Source of the DNA: Magnetospirillum sp. 15-1
Lineage (GTDB): Bacteria; Pseudomonadota; Alphaproteobacteria; Rhodospirillales; Magnetospirillaceae
NCBI RefSeq assembly: GCF_900184795.1
Contig: NZ_FXXN01000024.1
Location: forward strand, 132,366 to 196,365
Direction: 5' to 3'
DNA: 64,000 bases
Both the position numbers and the translations under genes were made by a program. Positions 8,456-14,628 of this stretch are shown in pieces (the first letter of the stretch is position 1; each line of letters opens with the position of its first letter). The notes below the pieces were generated by a model. It saw only the letters and a list, made by a program, of their open reading frames with translations, had not been told where the DNA came from and searched no databases.

Positions 8456-8952
8456 CCATCAATCGCACCAACCATTCGGCCTTCAGCACGAAGAATCCGG
8501 TCTGCGAATTTTACGATGAGCCGGTTTGGCATCGCCCCTGGTCGTAGGGACATCACCAATTTCATGGCTTCATTTGGTGGCACATGAAGACTGGCAAGAA
8601 CGAATGCTGCTGCGGTGGACCTGCTGATCCCGGCCCAACAATGGATCAGCACCTTGGCTCCAGCAGGGATTTCACGGCCAAACTCGATGATGTCACGTGC
8701 ATGGTCAATGCTCGGGAATTCAGACCGGTCCTGGGCCGACAACATCATTCCGACTGATCCGGTTGTGGCGTGCAGGTCAAAAAATCGCAGGCTCAGAACC
8801 TTTATCGATTCGGGGAAGATCAGGGGATCGTCGCGGTCCTCATTAGGGTCGAGAATCGAGAGAATGTGCGACGGGCGAAACGATTCCAACTCGTCACCAA
8901 GCTCGTCCAGGCCGCAGATCAACATCGTGAATGGCAATTTTTTCTTGGTCAT
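8407..8952 (-). CDS. Dual-specificity/tyrosine phosphatase-like protein
   Basis: A 181-residue protein with the cysteine phosphatase P-loop HCWAGISRS (C-x5-R with the following serine), preceded by a beta-strand (AKVLIH) and followed by a helix typical of the family. An upstream aspartate in FFDLHATTG could be the general acid. Related short proteins occur widely in alphaproteobacteria and phages as predicted protein-tyrosine or dual-specificity phosphatases. The start at 8952 follows AGGGGGAA. No membrane segment or signal peptide. Substrate unknown. Confidence 0.8.
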   Translation of the reverse strand: MTKKKLPFTMLICGLDELGDELESFRPSHILSILDPNEDRDDPLIFPESIKVLSLRFFDLHATTGSVGMMLSAQDRSEFPSIDHARDIIEFGREIPAGAKVLIHCWAGISRSTAAAFVLASLHVPPNEAMKLVMSLRPGAMPNRLIVKFADRILRAEGRMVGAIDGHKRDVDSRSIRAKRR

Positions 8953-9088
8953 GATGTTCCCCCTGTTCATGGCCGTGAACAATATCAGGTTTGAACCTGT
9001 CGGCCAATTTGGGGTGGTCGAAATAATTGCCTACATATGAAGGCATTCGCTGCTTGGATAAATACACCTGCAACAGCAGGAGTCGTTC

Positions 9089-9397
9089 ATGCGAAAATTA
9101 GAAGAGATATATGAAGAATTTTATTCGTTGGGAATCGTCGGTTCTGGTCGCGAATTTGGTGAATGGCTTAATCGAAGCCAAAGCTACTTGAGTAGTTCAA
9201 AATCACGAAATCGTCGAATATCGACCGAAGCACTTTTGGCGTTGGTTTCGAATGTGACTGAGGTAATTGATTCGACCAATGAAGCTGCGGTTCTTTGTTC
9301 CGATAAGCGGCAAATTGCTGAGTTTGAAGAAGGTATCAAGGCACTCAAGATTCTTGAGAATGAAGCATGGACCGAAATCTGGCGTCGGGTGAGGTGA
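9089..9397 (+). CDS. Small protein, possibly DUF6626-like
   Basis: A 102-residue basic protein (MRKLEEIYEEFYSLGIVGSG...) with the pattern EFGEWLNRSQSYLSSSKSRNR, which recalls the DUF6626 family of short island-borne proteins with a helix-turn-helix-like N-terminal half. A ribosome binding site (CAGGAG) sits seven bases before the ATG and lies in a small CCTGC-AACA-GCAGG hairpin (9069-9083), so translation might be structure-controlled. Divergent from the phosphatase. Family recalled by resemblance only; a DNA-binding role is inference. Confidence 0.55.
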   Translation: MRKLEEIYEEFYSLGIVGSGREFGEWLNRSQSYLSSSKSRNRRISTEALLALVSNVTEVIDSTNEAAVLCSDKRQIAEFEEGIKALKILENEAWTEIWRRVR

Positions 9398-9445
9398 TGG
9401 GGGATGTGGCAGGAAGCACCTCCTCCTGCCACACCACGTTCATGA

Positions 9446-9985
9446 TCATGCGGCGTCCGATGTGGTACTGATCGCTGGAACCGCCTTGGCCCGACGCCAG
9501 ACCCAACGCATCTTCGACCCCATTCGCATGACGATTCCCCCCGGCTTGGTGGTCAAGGTCTTGATGAGGGTGAATTTTCCATTGACGTCCATCGCCATCA
9601 AATCCACCTCGATCCGACCTGGGCTGGGGATCGACATAACCAAATACGGCACGCAAGCTGTATCGTCCTGACCAAGCAAGGTCCAATTTCCACAGCGACC
9701 CTTGGGCTTGGTGATAACTGGGCTAAAATACGTTCTGGCATTCTGGCTGATAGCTTTTGTGTATATTTTATATATATCCACAAATGATGCCTTTGATTTG
9801 TAGGTTCCATCGATCAGCTTGCTGAGGTCATCGTAGCTGCTGAATTTGACGGTGTACTCAATGCCATCAATTTCGATAAGTCCGCTGAACTGATACCGTG
9901 AACTGAATGCCAGTGATTTATGTCCTTTTTTCGGGATATCTCTTGGTTCTTCCCGAAATACGCAAAAATAGTCAAGTTCAAACAT
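9446..9985 (-). CDS. Hypothetical protein, 179 aa
   Basis: Not recognised. A soluble, beta-rich protein beginning MFELDYFCVFREE with repeated short strands (FSGLIEIDGIEYTVKF, RIEVDLMAMDVNGKF). No signal peptide, membrane segment or known catalytic motif is visible. AAAGGA lies 12 bases before the start. Its upstream region holds the 17-bp inverted repeat at 10052-10088, a candidate operator for it. Convergent with the 102-residue gene. Confidence 0.55.
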   Translation of the reverse strand: MFELDYFCVFREEPRDIPKKGHKSLAFSSRYQFSGLIEIDGIEYTVKFSSYDDLSKLIDGTYKSKASFVDIYKIYTKAISQNARTYFSPVITKPKGRCGNWTLLGQDDTACVPYLVMSIPSPGRIEVDLMAMDVNGKFTLIKTLTTKPGGIVMRMGSKMRWVWRRAKAVPAISTTSDAA

Positions 9986-10051
9986 GGTTATGATGTGTCC
10001 TTTGTTTCGGGTTCTCTCCTGAGTTAGTCTATATTGTTGACTAAAAAGTTA

Positions 10052-10088
10052 GACTTAGTCTATGTTGGTATCCAATATAGACTAAGTC
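10052..10088. promoter_or_regulatory. 17-bp inverted repeat, candidate operator
   Basis: gacttagtctatgttgg (10052-10068), spacer TAT, then its complement at 10072-10088 with one mismatch. A further partial half-site, TTAGTCTATATTG, lies at 10024-10036. The arrangement of one full palindrome plus an extra half-site 70-100 bases before the start at 9985 fits a repressor operator; a structured RNA element is the alternative. Confidence 0.55.
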
Positions 10089-10127
10089 GCACTTTAGCTA
10101 ATCACGGATTAGCCATATCCAACACCG

Positions 10128-10247
10128 ACAACTCACTCCTTTCGTCTGTCCAAGACCAAGACGCCTGCGGCGTCATGACAAAATGAACAACTCATTTCCT
10201 TCGTTGGTCCCAAAACCAAGACGCCTTCGGCGTCAACATGGATTTCA
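10128..10247 (+). repeat. Degenerate 60-bp tandem repeat with GC stem-loops
   Basis: Two units starting with CAACTCA at 10128 and 10188 share the order CAACTCA, TTCGT-GTCC, ACCAAGACGCCT-CGGCGTC. Each carries a six-base-pair GACGCC/GGCGTC stem, one with a TTCG-type loop. Further CAACTC copies follow at 10246 and 10274. Also, CCAACACCGACAACTC occurs both around 10119 and around 10265. Confidence 0.6.
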
Positions 10248-10769
10248 ACTCATGTGGTTCAGGTCCAACACCGACAACTCGTCACTTCGTTCCGTCACAA
10301 CACCACCCTGCCCCCGGCAGGGGATCAGATCGACTACGCCTATGGCGGCTCAAGCCGGTTCATATGGAGTAGCCGAAGGCGTTTCATGGCCTCGACGAAG
10401 CCATTTTCGAATGGGCTAACATGAATCGGCAATTTGTTTGTTATTTGCTGATAGCAAGTAGTCCCCTGAATATCCAGCTTATATCCATCATGATTGATGT
10501 CAGATTAATCCGGCAATTTACTGCACGTGGCTTGTCATCATCTTAATGTGACGCTAAATGCGGTCACCTGTCAGACCTAACAATCTCCAGCGAAGTCCAG
10601 CACTGATGCGTCAATGCAGCAACGCATCGCCGTATGTCTGTATGTGTGATTTGATTAATTGGCATCATGTGGCCGTGCGGCCATATCATGAAATATATTA
10701 ATGCCGCTATATTGGCCTTTATTAATTACGGCCTTATCATGCTTTCAAGGTTAACGTATGGAGGCTATT

Positions 10770-11207
10770 ATGTTGCAGCTTAAGTTTTCCGACGAAAAGA
10801 AGATTCTGGTTTCCGAATCTCGCAAGAAGTCCCCTCGACAGATTGCTTTGGACGGCATCTTTCACCAGATCGAACTTTTGAAAAATCCGAACTACACGGT
10901 CGAACGGGTCCGTTATCGCAAGGGTGCCGAAGATGGCAATACCCGGCAGAGCATCAGTCGTCCGCCCCAGCCCTGGTTCTGGCGGTCGGCCAAAGACGGT
11001 AACCTGCTGCTGGAAATTCGTTACGGCAGGACGCCTGTCGAACTTCAGGGACAGGGGATGCCCAATACGATTGTCGCCGGTAAAGCCAATGCCGATGCCA
11101 TCAAGGTGTTGGAACAGATCGCCACTGCCGTGAAGGCCGGTGAACTCGATGAACCTCTGGAGGCTGCCAAGATCAAGGCGAGGCACCGTCGCAACAAGGT
11201 CGAGTAG
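10770..11207 (+). CDS. DUF6641-like hypothetical protein
   Basis: A 145-residue soluble protein with an N-terminal helical region, the motif PPQPWFWRSAKDGNLLLEIRYG, and a basic C-terminal tail (KARHRRNKVE). The PWFW and RYG pattern recalls the DUF6641 family of island-associated proteins of unknown function. ATG 10770 is chosen because GGAGG (10760-10764) precedes it; the ATG at 10758 overlaps that site. A stem-loop terminator follows. It shows distant resemblance in layout to the 130-residue protein at 14114-14506. The antisense frame of equal length is a shadow. Confidence 0.65.
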   Translation: MLQLKFSDEKKILVSESRKKSPRQIALDGIFHQIELLKNPNYTVERVRYRKGAEDGNTRQSISRPPQPWFWRSAKDGNLLLEIRYGRTPVELQGQGMPNTIVAGKANADAIKVLEQIATAVKAGELDEPLEAAKIKARHRRNKVE

Positions 11208-11227
11208 CTGACATCGGATCGCGTTAC

Positions 11228-11256
11228 CGGGGCAGGTTGGTGATCAACCTGCCCCG
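11228..11256 (+). terminator. Stem-loop after the DUF6641-like gene
   Basis: CGGGGCAGGTT and its perfect complement form an 11-bp stem (11228-11238 / 11246-11256). There is no immediate T run. A related copy follows the next gene at 12284-12311. Confidence 0.6.
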
Positions 11257-11486
11257 AATGATTCTTGCGTCCTTTTTTGTCCTACCACTTTCAAATATCT
11301 TAGTTTCAATGAATTTGCCTGGAATGCTGATGAAAAAAGTTTTTTGATTTATCGCTCTGATTTCCAACGTGGATTTACAAGATTATAAAAAAGTCTATTG
11401 ACTTTATACAGATAACATTAACCGTGCTACTTGACGCATTCAAGTGTGGTTGATATGATCTTCATGCATTTACTGGAGTGAGGATC

Positions 11487-12260
11487 GTGAGTATCGACAT
11501 TGACCGGCACATCAATATGATTAAATCGTTCCGTAACGCACATTCTGAATGTGGCGATTACATTCCGTATATGATGCCGCACGAAAATTATCATACATAC
11601 CCTGATCGTTGGGTTGATCTTCCATCAAACGAGTTGCTGCTTGTGGAGATTTCTGGTGACGGAACGCTAACAGCCGAAAACATTACGGTCGTTAGGCAGT
11701 CAACTGACATGACGATTGAAGTCTCGTTTTATACGAAGGGTCGCGTTTGGGTGAATTCATTATCTTGCACGATTAAATGGGGAGATACCTGCGTTTACAC
11801 CAATATTTCGTTTGACCCATTTTTGTTGGGAGGAGGTTTGGATGCTGTAAAGCTCCAATTAGGTGTTATCTACGGCCAACTTCAGTTTCTGTCCGAACCG
11901 ACAATCCACGCGGATTATATCGATCCAAGCCCTTATGTTCAGAAGGCTCGGGCCGACAGAGGCAAGAGGCCCCTGCCTGCATATCGGGTGATCCGCCCTG
12001 GTCAGACCGTCATGCATTACCGCAAAGGTGACGCAGCGGGTGGCACCAAGGTTGAGGCCGACAGTGAGAGCAGTGAAAAATTCAAGGGCCGGGGAAAGGG
12101 CGTTCCAAAGTCACCCCACTGGAACCCTGGCTGCACCTACGCAAAGAAGAATGGGCGGATCGTCCACAAGCGTCCCTACCCGGTGAAGGGCGGGAAATGT
12201 CCCAACCCCATCCCGGTGCTGGCGTTGAAGCCCAACGAGGTTCAGTTCGTGTCCGACTAA
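11487..12260 (+). CDS. Island orphan protein, paralogue A
   Basis: A 257-residue protein, not recognised, clearly paralogous to the gene at 18140-18880. Both begin with a similar N-terminal helix (IDRHINMIKSF here) and share a beta-rich middle, then SEPTIHADYID, GKRPLPAYRVIRPGQT and a C-terminal block SPHWNPGCTYAKKNGRIVHKR followed by VKGGKCPNP. The conserved tail is basic with paired aromatic, lysine and cysteine residues, suggesting nucleic-acid or partner binding. The GTG at 11487 is chosen over 11478 because GGAG lies eight bases before it and because it matches the paralogue's start. A stem-loop follows the stop. Confidence 0.7.
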   Translation: MSIDIDRHINMIKSFRNAHSECGDYIPYMMPHENYHTYPDRWVDLPSNELLLVEISGDGTLTAENITVVRQSTDMTIEVSFYTKGRVWVNSLSCTIKWGDTCVYTNISFDPFLLGGGLDAVKLQLGVIYGQLQFLSEPTIHADYIDPSPYVQKARADRGKRPLPAYRVIRPGQTVMHYRKGDAAGGTKVEADSESSEKFKGRGKGVPKSPHWNPGCTYAKKNGRIVHKRPYPVKGGKCPNPIPVLALKPNEVQFVSD

Positions 12261-12283
12261 TCGATTGTCGGGCACCTCGTTGC

Positions 12284-12311
12284 CGGGGCAGGACTGATCA
12301 TCCCGCCCCCG
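12284..12311 (+). terminator. Stem-loop after paralogue A
   Basis: CGGGGCAGGA pairs with TCCCGCCCCCG with one mismatch across a seven-base loop. Flanking bases (GTT-CCGGGGCAGG ... GAA-GATTC) match the stem-loop at 11228, so both are copies of one short element. Confidence 0.5.
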
Positions 12312-12341
12312 AACGATTCCCACGGCCAACTGCGGCAGTGA

Positions 12342-12923
12342 TCAGATCAAGTTGACCAATTTCCTCTTTGCGTCGGAATCGCCCTCAATGTATCTGGCCG
12401 TCATCGCCAAGCTGGCATGGCCGACCAATTGCTGGACATCCCTCAAACTACCACCGGCCATGGCGACCTTCTTGGCCGCCGTGGTGACGAATGTCCTTCT
12501 TCCCGAATGCGACGAGCACCCAAGAAAACCCAGCCGCTGATACAATCTTGAGAACCACGCGACGACCGTATTCGGCGTCATGCCTATCCCACGCTCACTG
12601 AAGATCACGGGATGGTCAGCACCACGAATTCCCTTTCCATGCAGATCAACCAGGGCCGACCGCAGTTCCTTGTTCATTGGGACCGACCTTCCCGATGACC
12701 GCTTGGTGGCCCGATCTTCGAGATGAATGACATCCCCGACCTCGCCGGTCGCGGTCAGCACCATGCTCCATTCGACCATGGCAATTTCCTTGGCACGAAA
12801 TCCGGCCTTGGCCGACAGCAGGAACATCACCCGATCTCGTGCGGCATGACGGGTCGATCCAAGATGAAGCAAAACGGTCGAGATTTGGGTCGCAGTGAGA
12901 ACCTTTGCCTGCTTGCCTGCCAT
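12342..12923 (-). CDS. Short tyrosine recombinase (catalytic domain only)
   Basis: A 193-residue protein made of a tyrosine-recombinase catalytic domain with almost no N-terminal DNA-binding domain. The active-site set is present: GFRAKEI arginine, a lysine in DRATKRSSGRS, HSGRR, GHASLAMTARYI with histidine and nucleophilic tyrosine. It should cut and rejoin DNA at a specific site, but the missing core-binding domain makes it unlike the island integrase at the right end. It ends about 80 bases from paralogue A's stop, convergent. It may act on a small local site or be a relic of another element. The first in-frame codon is TTG; ATG 12923 is used. Confidence 0.82.
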   Translation of the reverse strand: MAGKQAKVLTATQISTVLLHLGSTRHAARDRVMFLLSAKAGFRAKEIAMVEWSMVLTATGEVGDVIHLEDRATKRSSGRSVPMNKELRSALVDLHGKGIRGADHPVIFSERGIGMTPNTVVAWFSRLYQRLGFLGCSSHSGRRTFVTTAAKKVAMAGGSLRDVQQLVGHASLAMTARYIEGDSDAKRKLVNLI

Positions 12924-13155
12924 GATCGCCAACTCGTCATAAAATTAAAGCAGTAGATAACTTTAAAACGAGTATAGCAGCCGCGAATAAATCGGCCAAG
13001 GCCACCCCATTGAAAAATATGGAGTAAATTGCAACTCGTTGTGAAATACCTATTTCATGATGAGTGCGGTTTCTTTCGATTTTGCAGACTATGATTTATT
13101 GCTTCGGAGCAAAGCCACGGATGCTGGAATGCACATCATCGACGCGACTGATCAA

Positions 13156-13986
13156 TCAGGCGACCTGGATCAATCCCTCATCATCACGATGCCATGAACT
13201 TTCGAACCGGCGACCCAATGGGGTCATGCCTACTGCGTCGGCCAGGTCATGGGAAAATACCAATAGCTCAGCCCCAACCTTGCCGGTTCCATAGGTCCAG
13301 GAAGCAGCGACCATTGCGAACCCTTCATAGAGACGACGTACTGCCGGGGCGTCGTTATATGACAACAACCAGCACCCTGGTCGCGACCGAAGGACATCAG
13401 CCAACCGACCATGGTCGAAATACCGATGAGCATCACCTTTGAATCCATAGAGGTTGGATTTTTCGTGGGTCAGAAGGTATGGCGGATCGGCGTATACGAA
13501 GGTGTCGGGGTGCCGCGACAGGCTGGTTGTGAAGTCGGCCTGCTGGATGCTGATATTGGGGATCGTGGTTCGTGCCAGTTTGTTGATACAGGATGTGGTG
13601 AATCTTTCCCCAGAGTAGCCACCTGAAAATGTCAGACCAGAATATGAAGCCCGATTGAGTGCGAAGTAGGCACCAGCCTGCATAACCGGATCGGGGATGT
13701 CGAAATAGGATTTCTGAAGCTGGTCGAACCCATTCCGGTCCATGGGATGGAACTTCCGTGCAGCATCGGCGACAGCACCAGCATCAAACTTGATTTGCTG
13801 CCAGCAGTTCGCGAGTGGGGCGAACACATCAAATCCATGCACCAGGATACCGCGTTGGCCCAGGTCCAGTTCGACTGCACCGCCACCGAGGAATGGTGAG
13901 ATCACTTCATCCACATCATCAGGGATGAAGGAAGCAATTGTCTTTTTGCCCCTCTCTTTGCCCCCTGGGTATCTAAATATCGCCAT
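13156..13986 (-). CDS. D12-class N6-adenine DNA methyltransferase
   Basis: A 276-residue member of the Dam/D12 class. Motifs are in the canonical order: FRYPGGK near the N-terminus and PFLGGG for S-adenosylmethionine binding, a target-recognition region, and the catalytic DPPY (YADPPYLLTHEKS). No cognate restriction gene is adjacent, so it is likely an orphan or phage-type methylase protecting island DNA or acting epigenetically; sequence specificity cannot be read from the sequence. The ATG at 13986 has GGTGAA upstream. That ribosome binding site is part of a 13-bp inverted repeat (13994-14027), implying control of its expression. Confidence 0.88.
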   Translation of the reverse strand: MAIFRYPGGKERGKKTIASFIPDDVDEVISPFLGGGAVELDLGQRGILVHGFDVFAPLANCWQQIKFDAGAVADAARKFHPMDRNGFDQLQKSYFDIPDPVMQAGAYFALNRASYSGLTFSGGYSGERFTTSCINKLARTTIPNISIQQADFTTSLSRHPDTFVYADPPYLLTHEKSNLYGFKGDAHRYFDHGRLADVLRSRPGCWLLSYNDAPAVRRLYEGFAMVAASWTYGTGKVGAELLVFSHDLADAVGMTPLGRRFESSWHRDDEGLIQVA

Positions 13987-13993
13987 CAAGTTT

Positions 13994-14027
13994 CACCATC
14001 AAACTGGTATTTATCAGTTCGATGGTG
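13994..14027 (-). promoter_or_regulatory. Inverted repeat over the methyltransferase ribosome binding site
   Basis: CACCATCAAACTG (13994-14006) and CAGTTCGATGGTG (14015-14027) pair with one mismatch across an eight-base loop, starting eight bases before the methyltransferase start and overlapping its ribosome binding site. It could be an operator for autoregulation or an RNA hairpin that masks the start. Confidence 0.55.
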
Positions 14028-14067
14028 TGAGTTTGTTTCTGATCTGTTTGAATGTTACGCATGAGAA

Positions 14068-14095
14068 AGCCCCGGCAAATTTCTCTGCCGGGGCT
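14068..14095 (-). terminator. Terminator of the 130-residue gene
   Basis: AGCCCCGGCA and its perfect complement (14068-14077 / 14086-14095), read on the minus strand, are followed by TTTCTC. It lies 18 bases after the stop of the gene ending at 14114. Confidence 0.75.
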
Positions 14096-14113
14096 ATTTG
14101 GTGAGATGTCTAA

Positions 14114-14506
14114 TTACTTCTTTTTGCGGCCGATGCCCTTTTTCTCAGCAGCAACCTTATCAAGCTCAGAACGCTCGTAGATCAGGGCAACCAGCTTTTC
14201 GTCGCCGCCATTCGCCGCGTCGATCAATCCCTGGTAAAGGGCCTTCAGGTCGCTGAGGCTGGAAGCCTCGAACCATTCGGTTCCATCGACTGACAATGGC
14301 GAACGGAGAATCTTGAAACGGTAGGCATCGCCGGACTTCACAAACCAAGCCGTGCGAGTATTGATCTCTCCGCCGTCGATGGCGGCCTGGACCATTTCTT
14401 GCTGCTCACGCACCTTTTTGACAAACCGGGTGACTGGGGTGTTCTTAGACACGGCAGGAACGCGGGTTGGGGCTGGTGCGGCTTTCAGTTTGTCTAAAAA
14501 CGACAT
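14114..14506 (-). CDS. Hypothetical protein, 130 aa, distant DUF6641-like layout
   Basis: Not firmly recognised. A basic protein (MSFLDKLKAAPAPTRVP...) with an N-terminal helix, the segment RTAWFVKSGDAYRFKILRSP, a C-terminal helix and a lysine-rich tail (GIGRKKK). The order helix, aromatic-W-F strand pair, helix, basic tail parallels the protein at 10770-11207, so the two may be distant homologues. Followed by a strong terminator. The methyltransferase gene lies downstream on the same strand beyond that terminator. Confidence 0.6.
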   Translation of the reverse strand: MSFLDKLKAAPAPTRVPAVSKNTPVTRFVKKVREQQEMVQAAIDGGEINTRTAWFVKSGDAYRFKILRSPLSVDGTEWFEASSLSDLKALYQGLIDAANGGDEKLVALIYERSELDKVAAEKKGIGRKKK

Positions 14507-14628
14507 GTAGTGAACTCCAACCTATTTGGGGTATGGGCTTTCGGAAATCTTGAAGCATCCTATCGCTGCCATGATTCCAAAACAAGCCATACATATTAGG
14601 TGCAATTTCAAGTCGTCACCATTGAAAC

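Larger units (their letters stand above)
9986..10769. other. Gene-poor, hairpin-rich intergenic block
   Basis: About 780 bases with no convincing gene. It contains, in order: a partial and a full 17-bp inverted repeat (10024-10088), GCTAATC/GATTAGC (around 10097-10113), two units of a degenerate 60-bp tandem repeat each with a GACGCC/GGCGTC stem, the stem CTGCCCCCGGCAG near 10309, GATGCGT/ACGCATC (10605-10628) and TGGCCG/CGGCCA (10670-10683). A 78-residue frame at 10183-10419 runs across these hairpins and is rejected as coding. Confidence 0.65.

Noticed and set aside
10183-10419. 78-residue frame across the hairpin-rich block
   Set aside because: Runs through tandem repeats and palindromes, with low-complexity translation and no ribosome binding site.
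10737-11186. 149-residue minus-strand frame opposite the DUF6641-like gene
   Set aside because: No ribosome binding site, while the plus-strand gene has GGAGG and a following terminator.
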